Assembly: GCF_012933655.1 (NCBI RefSeq)
Contig: NZ_JABBJJ010000083.1
Coordinates: forward strand, 1 to 40,207
DNA: 40,207 nucleotides
DNA from: Pyxidicoccus fallax
Lineage (GTDB): Bacteria; Myxococcota; Myxococcia; Myxococcales; Myxococcaceae
Direction: 5' to 3'
The first letter of the stretch is position 1; each line of letters starts with the position of its first letter. The translations under genes and the position numbers were made by a program. Positions 21,764 through 30,822 of this stretch are shown here, piece by piece. Under the pieces are notes generated by a model. It was not told the origin of the DNA. It saw only the letters and a list, made by a program, of their open reading frames with translations, and did not search any database.

Positions 21764-22558
21764 ATGCAGCCCTATCTCTCCCTGCTCGACCACGTCCTCC
21801 ACCATGGGACGAAGAAGGGCGACCGTACCGGCACGGGCACGCTCAGCGTCTTCGGCCACCAACTGCGCTTCGACCTCACGCAGGGCTTCCCGCTCGTCAC
21901 GACGAAGAAGCTGCACGTGAAGTCCATCCTCCACGAGCTGCTGTGGATGCTCGCGGGGGACACCAACGTGCACTCGCTCCAGAAGCACAACGTCACCATC
22001 TGGGACGAGTGGGCCAACGCGGACGGCAGCCTCGGCCCCGTCTACGGCCACCAGTGGCGCTCGTGGACGGCGCCCAACGGCGAACACATCGACCAGATGA
22101 AGCTGCTGGTCGAGGGGCTGAAGAAGAACCCCGACTCGCGCCGGCACATCGTCAGCGCGTGGAACGTGGCGGACCTTCCCCACATGAAGCTGCCGCCCTG
22201 CCACGTGCTCTTCCAGTTCTACGTGGCCAACGGCCGCCTGTCCTGCCAGCTCTACCAGCGCAGCGCGGACATCTTCCTCGGGCTGCCGTTCAACATCGCC
22301 TCGTACTCGCTGCTGACGATGATGGTGGCGCAGGTGACGGGCCTGACGGCGCACGAGTTCATCCACACCGTGGGCGACGCGCACCTGTACCTCAATCACG
22401 TGGAGCAGGCGAAGGAGCAGCTGTCGCGCTCGCCCCGGCCGCTGCCGCGCATGCGCATCAACCCCGACGTGAAGGACCTCTTCGCCTTCCGCTACGAGGA
22501 CTTCACGCTCGAGGACTACGACCCGCACCCGGCCATCAAGGCCCCCGTGGCCGTATGA
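21764..22558 (+). CDS. thyA: Thymidylate synthase
   Basis: The 264-aa enzyme methylates dUMP to dTMP using methylene-tetrahydrofolate. The catalytic cysteine is in L-P-P-C-H (C146). The phosphate-binding D-S-R-R-H precedes it, and [16 protein letters not shown] follows. The length and cysteine position match the classical ThyA family. I set the start at 21764, where the family begins ([12 protein letters not shown]); a longer frame from 21704 has no homology-like content. The stop overlaps the folA start as ATGA, so the two enzymes of the dTMP-folate cycle are made together. Confidence 0.97.
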   Translation: MQPYLSLLDHVLHHGTKKGDRTGTGTLSVFGHQLRFDLTQGFPLVTTKKLHVKSILHELLWMLAGDTNVHSLQKHNVTIWDEWANADGSLGPVYGHQWRSWTAPNGEHIDQMKLLVEGLKKNPDSRRHIVSAWNVADLPHMKLPPCHVLFQFYVANGRLSCQLYQRSADIFLGLPFNIASYSLLTMMVAQVTGLTAHEFIHTVGDAHLYLNHVEQAKEQLSRSPRPLPRMRINPDVKDLFAFRYEDFTLEDYDPHPAIKAPVAV

Positions 22559-23034
22559 GACTGTCGGCCATCGTCGCCGCCGCCTCCAACCGCGTCATCG
22601 GCGCCGGCAACCAGCTGCCGTGGCGCCTGTCCGCGGACCTCGCCCGCTTCAAGCGGCTCACCATGGGCCACACCCTGGTCATGGGCCGCAAGACGTACGA
22701 GTCCATCGGCCGCCCGCTGCCGGGACGTCACTTCGTCGTCATCACCCGCCAGCGGGACTTCGCGCCCGCGGGCGTGCAGGTGGCGCACTCGGTGGACGAG
22801 GCGCTCGCCCTGGCGAAAGCGCGCGGTGACGACGAAGTGTTCATCGCCGGTGGCGCGGACGTGTACGCGCAGACGATGGACCGCTGGACCCGGCTCTACC
22901 TCACCCGCATCGACCGCGACTTCCCCGGCGACGCGTTCTTCCCCGAGGTGGACCTGTCCGGGTGGCGCCTCATCGAGGAGGAGCGACACCCCGAGGCCGA
23001 GCTGCCCTTCGCCTTCCTCACCTACGAGCGCTGA
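22555..23034 (+). CDS. folA: Dihydrofolate reductase
   Basis: The 159-aa enzyme regenerates tetrahydrofolate, complementing thymidylate synthase next to it. Motifs: [16 protein letters not shown] (14-29, active-site aspartate D28), [20 protein letters not shown] (NADPH and substrate binding), and [10 protein letters not shown] near residue 100. The start ATG overlaps the thyA stop by 4 bp. The length equals that of typical bacterial DHFR. It is convergent with the PTH2-like gene, leaving only 8 bp. Confidence 0.97.
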   Translation: MRLSAIVAAASNRVIGAGNQLPWRLSADLARFKRLTMGHTLVMGRKTYESIGRPLPGRHFVVITRQRDFAPAGVQVAHSVDEALALAKARGDDEVFIAGGADVYAQTMDRWTRLYLTRIDRDFPGDAFFPEVDLSGWRLIEEERHPEAELPFAFLTYER

Positions 23035-23042
23035 AGCCCGCG

Positions 23043-23381
23043 TCACTTGTAGAGACGGAAGAAGCGGAACGCCTTCGGCCACTCGCGCCGGGGCCGGAAG
23101 GCGATGGCGACTTCCTGGCCGCCGAGCGAGGACTCCGTGAGCACCACGTGGTCCTCGCACGCGCGGCCCTGCTCGAACTCCGCGTCCGACACCCGGCACA
23201 CCGCCTTGTAGAAGGGGCCGGAGAGCCACTCGGCCACCTCGGGCGTGTGCTGGAACCTCAGGTACGCCGCGAGCGACGCGTGCGCCGCCGCCAGCACCGC
23301 GTGGCCCGTGGGCACCGAGTCGCGGATGAGGATGTACATCTTCAGCGGCGCGGCGGGCTTCGGTGCGGCTTCCTGGTCCAT
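23043..23381 (-). CDS. PTH2-like small protein
   Basis: A 112-aa protein starting at the ATG at 23381. The segment M-Y-I-L-I-R-D-S-V-P-T-G-H-A-V-L-A-A-A-H-A-S-L-A-A-Y-L resembles the beginning of peptidyl-tRNA hydrolase 2 (strand, then a helix with A-H-A-S). The later part D-H-V-V-L-T-E-S-S-L-G-G resembles the next strand and loop. It may share the PTH2 fold without that activity, since the usual conserved lysine-rich N-terminus differs. The longer upstream frame to 24107 overlaps other genes and is not coding. Function uncertain. Confidence 0.6.
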   Translation of the reverse strand: MDQEAAPKPAAPLKMYILIRDSVPTGHAVLAAAHASLAAYLRFQHTPEVAEWLSGPFYKAVCRVSDAEFEQGRACEDHVVLTESSLGGQEVAIAFRPRREWPKAFRFFRLYK

Positions 23382-23514
23382 GGGGAGAGACCGACGCCCC
23401 AGCGCCCCGACACTGACGTCCCTCGAAGCCTCCGGGCCCAGGGACCTGCCATCCGGCCAGGGGCCTCGACTGTCGTCAGGTGGCACACCCGGTGTGAGTG
23501 CCCACCTCCACGCC

Positions 23515-23901
23515 ATGCAGACCGTCATCACTGCCCCGCCCACCGAGGGTTCCTGGCGCACCGCGCTCCTGGCGGGTGCCGCCGCGCTCACCGCGTCCAA
23601 CCTGGCGGCGCTGACCCTGAGCATGCGACTGGCGCCCCTGCTGCGCCTCGGACGCACCTCCCGCCCTCGCGCCCTCCCCGCGTTCGCCACGGGTGCCACC
23701 GTCACCGGCGCCACCGCCATGGGGGCCCTGGCCATCGGCGCCGTCGCTGTGGGAGCACTCAGCGTGGGGGCCCTGGCCATCGGCGCCCTGGCCGTGGGCC
23801 GGCTCCACGGTGGGGACTGGTCGGTGGACCGCCTGCGCATCCGCTCGCTCGTGGTGGAGCGGTGGAGCGGCCCGGACACCCCCATTCCGGCCGCTACTTG
23901 A
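23515..23901 (+). CDS. Hydrophobic Gly/Ala repeat protein
   Basis: A 128-aa protein with a membrane-like helix (about 15-35), then a region of five-residue-like repeats of the form A-[VIL]-G-A-[LV] (about 58-95: TGATAMGALAIGAVAVGALS...), then R-L-R-I-R-S-L-V-V-E. The repeat resembles short solenoid or pentapeptide-like proteins seen in myxobacteria and relatives, but I cannot name a function. The start is uncertain: ATG at 23515 has a poor ribosome site, while a GTG at 23494 in the same frame has CAGGTGG upstream. It lies between the divergent PTH2-like gene and the FTR1 gene. Confidence 0.5.
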   Translation: MQTVITAPPTEGSWRTALLAGAAALTASNLAALTLSMRLAPLLRLGRTSRPRALPAFATGATVTGATAMGALAIGAVAVGALSVGALAIGALAVGRLHGGDWSVDRLRIRSLVVERWSGPDTPIPAAT

Positions 23902-23968
23902 ACGGCGGAATTTTGATTTTGACTCGCAAGATTGAAGGTACGGCCCCTCGGCTGGTAGATCGGAGGGC

Positions 23969-25825
23969 ATGAATCGCGCCGCTTCGCTCGTCCTGTGCCT
24001 CCTGTTCGCGCTGCCCCTGTCGGCCCGTGCCGCGGAGGGCGCCTCCGAGGAGCGAACGTGGCACCGGCTGGTGGGCATCCTCCAGTACCTCGAAGCCGAC
24101 TACCCACTGGCCATCGAGTCCCAGTCCGAGTTCGAGCTGGCGGAGCAGAAGAGCTTCGCGGCGGAAGCCGTGGAGGCGACGAAGGAGCTGGGCCCGGCGG
24201 CGGCCACCTTCCTGCCGCGCGTGAAGGCCATCCAGGCCCGCGTGGACCTGGCGCAGGACGCGCCGGGCGTCAGCCGGGACTGCGGCGCGCTGGTGGAGGA
24301 CCTGGTGCTGGCCGGAGGCCTGGCCCGCAGCCCGCGCCGTCCGCCGGACCTCGAGCGCGGCAAGGTGCTCTTCCAGCAGAACTGCGCCGCGTGCCACGGC
24401 GTGGACGGCAGCGCGAACGTGCCCATCGCGGCCACCATGGAGCCCGCCCCCGCCAACTTCCAGGACGCGGAGCTGATGGGCGGCCTCACCCCGTACAAGG
24501 CCTTCAACACCACCAGCTTCGGCGTGCCGGGCACGGCGATGCCGGCCTACCCCACCCTCACCGAGGAGGAGCGCTGGTCGCTGGCCTTCTTCGTCTTCAC
24601 GATGCGCCTGCCCCCGTGCGAGGGCACCCCGCCGCGCGCCTCGCTGGAGCGGCTGGCCAACGCGACGGATGACGACCTGGTGAAGCAGTACGGCCAGGAG
24701 CACCTCGCGTGCCTGCGCCGCAAGCTGCCGGACGCGGACGAGGAGCGCTCGCTGCTGGCCGCGCGCGAGGGCATCCAGGAGGCCCTGCGTCAGGGCAACG
24801 CGGGTGACTTCCCGGGCGCGAAGGCGGCGCTGATGGACGCGTACCTCAACGGGCTGGAGCCGGTGGAGCCGAAGCTGAGCTCGCGCGACCCGGCGCTGGT
24901 GCGGAAGCTGGAGGAGGCGTTCCTCAACGCGCGGCTCGCCGCCGAGCGCGGCAACGGCCCCCAGCTCCAGGACGCCGGACGCGACCTGGTGTCGCTGCTG
25001 GACCAGGCGCGGCGTGACTCCGGCAGCGCGGCGGACCTCCTGTCCACGATGTGGCTGACGCTGCTCATCCTCATCCGCGAGGGCTTCGAGGCCACCATCA
25101 TCGTCACCGCGCTGCTGGCGGCGCTGCGGAAGATGCAGGCCACGCAGCACGTGCGCGTGGTGCACGCCGGGTGGATTTCCGCGCTGGTGGTGGGCGCCAT
25201 CGCCTACGTGCTCGGCCGGCACCTGATGGCCGGCGCGCAGCGCGAGTGGATGGAGGGCGTGGCCGCGCTGGTGGCGGTGGCCATGCTGCTGTACGCGGCG
25301 CTGTGGCTCAACGCGCGCTCCAACATGAGCCAGTTCATGGGCGAGCTGCGCCAGAAGATGCAGGGCGCGCTGGGGCGCGGCAGCATGACGGGCCTGTTCC
25401 TCATCGCCTTCACCGCGGTGCTGCGCGAGAGCTTCGAGACGGCCATCTTCCTCCAGGGCCTCGCGCTGGACTCGCCGGCGGGCGTGGCCTGGGGCGCGGC
25501 GGCCGGCGTGGTGGCCATCGCCGCGCTGGTGCTCTTCGTCAACCGCCTGGGCTACCGGCTGCCCATGAAGACGCTCTTCAACGCGTCCACCGTCATCCTC
25601 GTCGCCACCGCGGTGATGCTGCTGGGCAAGGGCCTGCACGCGCTCCAGGAAGTGGGCGCGCTGCCGCTGGTGCCGATGCCTTTCGTCACCGTGGACCTGC
25701 TGGGCCTGTACCCGGACGCGGTGTCGCTCGTCCCGCAGGCGCTGCTGACCGCCATTCCCCTCGCCATGCTGCTGCTGCGCCGCAAGAGCCGCGCGCAGCG
25801 CATGTCCGAGGCTTCCGCGGGGTGA
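23969..25825 (+). CDS. Cytochrome c - FTR1 iron permease fusion
   Basis: The 618-aa protein begins with a signal peptide (cut near A-R-A-A, 19-22). A periplasmic helical part (about 25-125) and a cytochrome c domain follow, with heme motif C139-A-A-C-H143 and likely axial methionine M191 in T-A-M-P-A-Y. After a helical linker comes an FTR1 permease (about 360-600) of seven membrane helices with the iron-binding R-E-G-F-E (370-374) and R-E-S-F-E (486-490) motifs. FTR1 proteins import ferric iron after oxidation of Fe(II); the fused heme domain may accept or donate electrons at that step. No efeO/efeB partner is near. A short AT-rich stretch precedes the gene and ribosome site CGGAGGG lies before the ATG. 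Confidence 0.88.
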   Translation: MNRAASLVLCLLFALPLSARAAEGASEERTWHRLVGILQYLEADYPLAIESQSEFELAEQKSFAAEAVEATKELGPAAATFLPRVKAIQARVDLAQDAPGVSRDCGALVEDLVLAGGLARSPRRPPDLERGKVLFQQNCAACHGVDGSANVPIAATMEPAPANFQDAELMGGLTPYKAFNTTSFGVPGTAMPAYPTLTEEERWSLAFFVFTMRLPPCEGTPPRASLERLANATDDDLVKQYGQEHLACLRRKLPDADEERSLLAAREGIQEALRQGNAGDFPGAKAALMDAYLNGLEPVEPKLSSRDPALVRKLEEAFLNARLAAERGNGPQLQDAGRDLVSLLDQARRDSGSAADLLSTMWLTLLILIREGFEATIIVTALLAALRKMQATQHVRVVHAGWISALVVGAIAYVLGRHLMAGAQREWMEGVAALVAVAMLLYAALWLNARSNMSQFMGELRQKMQGALGRGSMTGLFLIAFTAVLRESFETAIFLQGLALDSPAGVAWGAAAGVVAIAALVLFVNRLGYRLPMKTLFNASTVILVATAVMLLGKGLHALQEVGALPLVPMPFVTVDLLGLYPDAVSLVPQALLTAIPLAMLLLRRKSRAQRMSEASAG

Positions 25826-25853
25826 CGCGACGGCGGCCACGCCTTGCGGTAGC

Positions 25854-26609
25854 GTGGCCCCGGTGAAGCCCTCGCGCCTGCTCTGCTCCTTCCTCGTCGC
25901 CCTGACCCTGGCGGGAACCGCCCGGGGACAGGAGGTGCCCGAGGAGGAGCCGGTCCGGACGCCCCCTTCCGAGCTGACGCCTCCGCCGCTCGTCCCCGCC
26001 ACGCCTCCGGATGCCCCGGACAAGCCCTCCGGGGATGGCGACTCGCGCGAGCCCTCCGACCAGGGCGCCCCCTCCACCTCCGTGGACGAGCGGGCGCGGC
26101 CGAGCCGTGCCGCCGCGCGCGCGGCGGACCCCGTGCCCCGCGTGGCCATGGAGATGGTGGGTGGCATCACGGGCGGCATCGCCGCGGGCACGCTGGGGCT
26201 GCTGGCGGGGTATCTGATTTCGGCGCCCACGGTGGGCTGCGACGAGTGCGCCATCGTCTCGCTGGTGGGTGGGAGCGCGGGGGTGCTGGTGGGCATCCCC
26301 GTGGGGACCTGGGCGGGAGGCCACGTCATGGGCGGCAGGGGCACCTTCCTCTCCGCCGTGGGAGGAAGCGCGGTGGGCTGGGGCGGCGCGCTGCTGGGCT
26401 CGCTGGTGATAGGCGCGTCGTCCGAGGACGACACCCTCGCGCTGGTCCTGCTGCTGCTCCCCATCGCGGGGGCCACCGCGGGCTATGAGCTGTCCCACGC
26501 GGACACCCCCAGGGCGCCACCGCCGCGCGCGGCCAGCCAGGTGCAGGTGCTGCCCGTGGCCGGGATGACCGAGCGAGGGCCTCGCCTGGGGTTGATGGGC
26601 CGGTTCTGA
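25854..26609 (+). CDS. Glycine-rich membrane protein, paralog 1
   Basis: A 251-aa protein starting with GTG (25854, or GTG 25863 in the same frame). It has a signal peptide (cut near ARGQ), a Pro/Glu/Asp-rich linker (about 28-95) and a hydrophobic region of four to five helices rich in Gly and Ala (about 100-215: GGITGGIAAGTLGLLAGY...). The C-terminal tail ends R-L-G-L-M-G-R-F. The hydrophobic part and the ends (A-G-Y-E-L-S, G-x-x-G-R-F) match the gene at 28695, so the two are paralogs on either side of the Sel1 gene. Glycine-zipper-like helices suggest tight membrane packing. Function unknown. Confidence 0.65.
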   Translation: MAPVKPSRLLCSFLVALTLAGTARGQEVPEEEPVRTPPSELTPPPLVPATPPDAPDKPSGDGDSREPSDQGAPSTSVDERARPSRAAARAADPVPRVAMEMVGGITGGIAAGTLGLLAGYLISAPTVGCDECAIVSLVGGSAGVLVGIPVGTWAGGHVMGGRGTFLSAVGGSAVGWGGALLGSLVIGASSEDDTLALVLLLLPIAGATAGYELSHADTPRAPPPRAASQVQVLPVAGMTERGPRLGLMGRF

Positions 26610-26673
26610 GGACCATGCACACCGGCGTTGGCACGCGTGGTGGCTCGCTACCCGTCCCACCGCGACGGATGTC

Positions 26674-28653
26674 ATGCTGGGCCGCATGAGTGGCACGCGT
26701 TGGGTGGTGGTGGGCTTCCTGCTGTGCGGTATCGCCGGGGTGGCGGTGATGGCCCCGGGCTCTGGCTCGTCGCGTGGCGACAAGAGCCGGCCCCCTCGGG
26801 ACGTGGAGTGCGGCGCCGAACAGGCCGCGAGCTGCACCCATCTCGGGCTCGCGCTTCTGAAGGACACCGCGCCGGGCCGGGACGCGGCCCGTGCGTACTC
26901 CCTCTTCCAGAAGGGGTGTGCGGGAGGGGACGCGGACGGATGTGTCGAGCAGGCGGTGCTGCTACTGGATGGGACGGGTGTGAAGAAGGACGCGGCCCGT
27001 GCCGCGGCGGTCCTCGGGACGGCGTGTGACACCGGCAGCCCGCGGGCGTGCAGCCTGCTGGCCTGGATGTACGAGCAGGGCCGGGGCGTGGAGCGCGATA
27101 CGGCACGAGCGGCCTTCATGTATCGGCGCGCCTGTGACGAGGGCTTGCCTCGTGCATGTACACAGCTCGGGGGGATGCTGGCCTCCACCCCGGACGCGGG
27201 CGAGGCGGATGGGACGCGGGCGCTCCAGCTCTTCGACCAGGGCTGCGAGGGGGGGGACCTCCTGGCGTGCCGGCAAAAGGCCCAGGCTCACGAGTGTGGG
27301 CGGGCCGTGCCGGCGGACCTGGACCAGGCGACGGAGCAGTACTTCAAGGCCTGCGGCGCCGGTGATGGGGCTTCCTGCGAGTGGCTGGCGTCGCGCCACT
27401 CCGAGGAAGCCACCCACCTGGACCGCTTCGCGGGCACGCCGGGCTTCCAGTCCCTCCAGCTCCAGGCGGCCATCGAGGCCGCGAGGTTCGGCAGACGGAG
27501 CCGTGCCGAGGCGCTGCTGCTCCGGGTGGAGGACGCCGCGCCGGAGCTGAAGCCGCGGGTGGCCTTCGTCCGGGCCTGCCTCGCCCTCGATGCGGGAGAT
27601 GTGGCGGGCGCGGAGTCCCTGCTCCAGGGCCTGCCGGATGACCCGGCGCTCCGGGTGTTGCGGCGGCTGCTCGCGCAGCGCCGGGACGGCGCGACGCAAT
27701 GGACTTCCGCCATGGTGAGCGCCTGGGTCGCGGAGGGACGTCCCGACCTGCGTGCGTCCCTGTTCCTTCCTTCTGCCCGTCAGCAGGAGGGGGACCGGAA
27801 CGCCTGCAACACGCCTCGGGAGCAGCGGTCGCCGCCGCCCGGGTTGGATGCGGCGACAGCCTTCCTCCTGGAGTACAGCAACACCCTCGCCCCGAATGCG
27901 GACGCTCCGGTGAGCGAGGCCATGCTGGCCCAGGCCCTCACCCGGGTCGAGGACGCTCGCATCGAGGTGCGCATCGTCGCGCTGGACATCCTCACGCGTT
28001 CGTCCTTGACGCAGGCGCAGCGTCGCAAGGCCCACCCCATCGCCGTACGACACCTGGACCGTCTCGCGAAGGAGCACCCGGACAACCTCTTCTTCCAGCT
28101 CTGGGCGCTGCTCGGCCCGGTGACGCCTCCGCTCACGGAGGAGCTCGTGGGCAAGCTCGAGGCCATGGCGGCCCTGCGTTTCGAGCCCCCGCTCCGCGAG
28201 GTCTACTCGGCCTTCAGCGCCGCCCACGCCCAGGCAGGCGAGGGCCGGCTGCCAGCCTTCGGCGCGACGATTTCGGCGCTGCTCGCGCCTCGCTACACCC
28301 ACGCCGCGACGGACTGGGCGGCCCTGGGGCGGAAGACGGAGCCCACGCTGCGACAGCACCTCGGGCAGGCCCTGATGGCGGTGGGAAGGCGCATCACCGA
28401 AGGGGGCTGGATGGTGCACGTCTTCGGGGGCTCGACCGTGATGACGCAGGGCACGACGCTGACGGAAAGTCCGGCGGACGAGGAGGCCGTGAAGGAGATG
28501 CGTGAGCGTGGACGCTCGTTCCTGAGCGGCGTCGAGACGATGCGTGCGCTGGGGAGCTGGCCCCTGTCGACCTTCACCGCGGAGTGGCTCGACCGGGTCT
28601 CCACGGAGGAGCTGGCTTTCTATACGGAACTCTCCCAGAAGGGCGCGTGGTGA
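26674..28653 (+). CDS. Sel1-repeat (tetratricopeptide-like) membrane-anchored protein
   Basis: A 659-aa protein with one N-terminal hydrophobic helix (about 10-27) acting as anchor or signal. Sel1-like repeats follow (about 48-250): each has A-x-x-L-x-x-x-C-x-x-G-x-x-x-[AG]-C and a paired cysteine pattern (for example A-C-D-T-G-S-P-R-A-C and G-C-E-G-G-D-L-L-A-C). The C-terminal 400 residues are helical with no known domain. Sel1 proteins are scaffolds for protein contacts. The start may be ATG 26674 or ATG 26686. The gene lies between two paralogous Gly-rich membrane proteins, so the three may work together; this is inferred from position only. Confidence 0.75.
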   Translation: MLGRMSGTRWVVVGFLLCGIAGVAVMAPGSGSSRGDKSRPPRDVECGAEQAASCTHLGLALLKDTAPGRDAARAYSLFQKGCAGGDADGCVEQAVLLLDGTGVKKDAARAAAVLGTACDTGSPRACSLLAWMYEQGRGVERDTARAAFMYRRACDEGLPRACTQLGGMLASTPDAGEADGTRALQLFDQGCEGGDLLACRQKAQAHECGRAVPADLDQATEQYFKACGAGDGASCEWLASRHSEEATHLDRFAGTPGFQSLQLQAAIEAARFGRRSRAEALLLRVEDAAPELKPRVAFVRACLALDAGDVAGAESLLQGLPDDPALRVLRRLLAQRRDGATQWTSAMVSAWVAEGRPDLRASLFLPSARQQEGDRNACNTPREQRSPPPGLDAATAFLLEYSNTLAPNADAPVSEAMLAQALTRVEDARIEVRIVALDILTRSSLTQAQRRKAHPIAVRHLDRLAKEHPDNLFFQLWALLGPVTPPLTEELVGKLEAMAALRFEPPLREVYSAFSAAHAQAGEGRLPAFGATISALLAPRYTHAATDWAALGRKTEPTLRQHLGQALMAVGRRITEGGWMVHVFGGSTVMTQGTTLTESPADEEAVKEMRERGRSFLSGVETMRALGSWPLSTFTAEWLDRVSTEELAFYTELSQKGAW

Positions 28654-28694
28654 GCGGGGCCGTTCACCGCTCGAAAAAACGCCTCGGTGTGTCC

Positions 28695-29270
28695 ATGCGC
28701 TCCACATCCCGTTCGCTCTTCGTGCTGTGCCTGCTCCTGTCGACCTCCGTCATGGCACGGGCCCCGGCGCCCGACGATGACATCTCCCCCACGCTCCGCA
28801 TCACGAGTGAGACGGTGGGCGCCGTGCTGGCGGGCAGCTCCGGCGTCGCGCTCGGCTTCCTCGGGGGCATCATCCTGTCGGACGGGATGACGTGCGGCTT
28901 CGACGACTGCCGCACGGGACAACGCCTCACCGCCGGCACCAGCGCGCTTGGCCTGGGCCTGGGCGCGGCCACGGGCGTGTACCTCGCGGGCTCGCTGATG
29001 GATGGACATGGGCGCCTGCTCCCCACGTTCCTCGGCGGGCTCGTCGGCGCGGGGGCGCCCCTGGCCGTCATCGGCCTGACGGGCACGAAGCTCGAGGGCG
29101 CGCCGCTCATCGTCGGGCTCGCCCTGCCCATCGTCGGCTCCATCCTCGGGTACGAGCTGTCCGACCCCGGCCCCGCCGCGAGGCAGGCGCGCCGCGACGG
29201 GCCCCTGCTGCTCCCCACCGTGGGGCTCGCCCCGGGTGGCGGGGCCTTCGGGCTCGCCGGCCGCTTCTAG
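28695..29270 (+). CDS. Glycine-rich membrane protein, paralog 2
   Basis: A 191-aa protein with a signal peptide (MRSTSRSLFVLCLLLSTSVMA, cut near ARA) and about five hydrophobic helices with glycine-rich faces. The motif L-P-I-V-G-S-I-L-G-Y-E-L-S followed by a basic tail and the end G-L-A-G-R-F align with the gene at 25854. The long linker of that paralog is missing here. I chose the ATG at 28695 because the signal peptide begins there. The gene ends 20 bp from the convergent Nudix-MBL gene. Confidence 0.65.
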   Translation: MRSTSRSLFVLCLLLSTSVMARAPAPDDDISPTLRITSETVGAVLAGSSGVALGFLGGIILSDGMTCGFDDCRTGQRLTAGTSALGLGLGAATGVYLAGSLMDGHGRLLPTFLGGLVGAGAPLAVIGLTGTKLEGAPLIVGLALPIVGSILGYELSDPGPAARQARRDGPLLLPTVGLAPGGGAFGLAGRF

Positions 29271-29289
29271 CCTCCGGCGAGCACGCGGC

Positions 29290-30822
29290 TCAGGAGCCGA
29301 CGCGGAAGTACTGCAGCGACTCCTCGCGCACCCGCCCCTCCTCCACCAGCTTCTCCAGCGTCGCCAGCGCGCTGCGCTCGGCCACCGGGTGCAGCAGCGG
29401 ATGCGTGTCCGCGTAGGCCGTCGCCACCACCTGCGCCAGCGTGGCCCCCTCCGGCGGCACCGCCTCGAGGACGAGCGCCTCGCGCTTCGCGCGGTGCTCC
29501 AGGTACTCGCGCAGCTTCGCGGGCCCATCCGGAATCGGCGAGCCATGCGCCGGGTACAGCGTGGTGACGGGCCAGTCCCGCAGGCGCGCCAGCTGCGTCA
29601 GGTACTCGCGCATGTTGCCCTCGGGCGGGTCGATGACGATGGTGCCCACGCCCGCCACCATGTCGCCCACCACCGCCGCGCGGCTGCGCTCGTCCACCAG
29701 GCAGATGTGTCCCTGTGCATGACCGGGCGTGTGCAGCACGCGCCAGCGCTGCGGCACCTCCCCGGCCAGCTCCAGCACCTCGCCGTCCTCCAAGAGCCGC
29801 TCCACCGGGAAGTCCAGCCGGTCCGCCGTGCGCGCGTGGCACCACAGCGGAATGCCCAGCCGCTCCTTCACCGCGCGCGCCCCGCCGATGTGGTCTCCAT
29901 GGTGGTGCGTGAGCACCACCGCCACCGGGCGCAGGCCGTCCGCCTTCAGCCCCGACACGAGCGACAGCAGCTTCGCGTACTGCTTCACGTCGGACGCGCC
30001 CGGGTCGACGATGAGCAGCTCGCCGTTGCCCAGCACGTACGCGTTGGTGTGCGCGGCCGGCGGCAGCGTGGCCGTCTCCAGCGCCACCACGCGCACGCCC
30101 TGCTGGAACTCGATGCGCTGCGCGATGTAGCCCGGGCAGTACGGCGGCGTCGTCATCCGCGCCCGCGCGTCTGAATCGTCCGTGAAGGCCCCCAGCACCT
30201 GGAACGCATGCAGCGCGGGCGGGTGCAGCAGCGCCGAGCCGTCCGCCCACCGCGCCAGCGCGTCCGCCGGCTTCACCCACGTGCCCTCCGCCAGCTCCCC
30301 CGGCCACCACTCCGCGCGCGCGTGCGCCGGCATCTCCACCAGGTAGAAGCGCGTGTCGAAGCGCACCGGCAGGGACGGCGGCGTCACCCAACGCCCCGCG
30401 GCCCGGAAGTCCTCCGCCCGCAGCGCGAGCCCCTCCGCCGTCAGCACGTCACCCCACTTGCGCTCCCCCGCCAGCAGCGCGCGCCGCAGCTCGCCCAGCC
30501 GCTCGGGCGCGAGCGCCTCCGCCCCCTCCGCCACCAGCACGCCCGTCTCCTCGAACAGCTCCCGGGCGGCCGCCGAGCGCAGCGCCGCCTCCTCACCCGA
30601 CGCGCCGCGCACCGGCACGTCCGCGTCCGCCGCGTCCAGCTTCCCGCCGGGGAAGGCATAGAAGCCACCCGCGAAGCGCAGCGCCTTGCCGCGCTTCACC
30701 CAGAACACCTCCACACCGTCGCCCGCGCGCCGGTACAGCACCGCCACCGACGACGGCAGGGGCTCCGGAGGGGTGTAGTCCGCGTCCAGGCCGAGGCCCA
30801 GACCGGGAAGTCGCTCACTCAT
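29290..30822 (-). CDS. Nudix hydrolase - metallo-beta-lactamase fusion
   Basis: The 510-aa protein joins two hydrolase domains. The N-terminal Nudix domain (about 22-215) has F-P-G-G-K and R-E-L-F-E-E-T-G (87-94), with a longer loop than usual between the two parts of the Nudix box. The C-terminal metallo-beta-lactamase domain (about 232-500) has T-H-H-H-G-D-H (305-311), H364 and H368 in H-T-P-G-H-A-Q-G-H, and D387 in V-V-G-D-M, all the metal ligands; its end resembles the winged-helix tail of LACTB2-like proteins. LACTB2-type proteins cut RNA or act on thioesters, and Nudix enzymes clear nucleoside diphosphate-linked compounds. The ATGA overlap with the HD gene suggests a joint role in nucleotide or RNA turnover. 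Confidence 0.85.
   Translation of the reverse strand: MSERLPGLGLGLDADYTPPEPLPSSVAVLYRRAGDGVEVFWVKRGKALRFAGGFYAFPGGKLDAADADVPVRGASGEEAALRSAAARELFEETGVLVAEGAEALAPERLGELRRALLAGERKWGDVLTAEGLALRAEDFRAAGRWVTPPSLPVRFDTRFYLVEMPAHARAEWWPGELAEGTWVKPADALARWADGSALLHPPALHAFQVLGAFTDDSDARARMTTPPYCPGYIAQRIEFQQGVRVVALETATLPPAAHTNAYVLGNGELLIVDPGASDVKQYAKLLSLVSGLKADGLRPVAVVLTHHHGDHIGGARAVKERLGIPLWCHARTADRLDFPVERLLEDGEVLELAGEVPQRWRVLHTPGHAQGHICLVDERSRAAVVGDMVAGVGTIVIDPPEGNMREYLTQLARLRDWPVTTLYPAHGSPIPDGPAKLREYLEHRAKREALVLEAVPPEGATLAQVVATAYADTHPLLHPVAERSALATLEKLVEEGRVREESLQYFRVGS

Noticed and set aside
23902-23968. AT-rich stretch before the FTR1 gene as a Fur box.
   Set aside because: No convincing inverted repeat matching the Fur consensus; only the base composition stands out.
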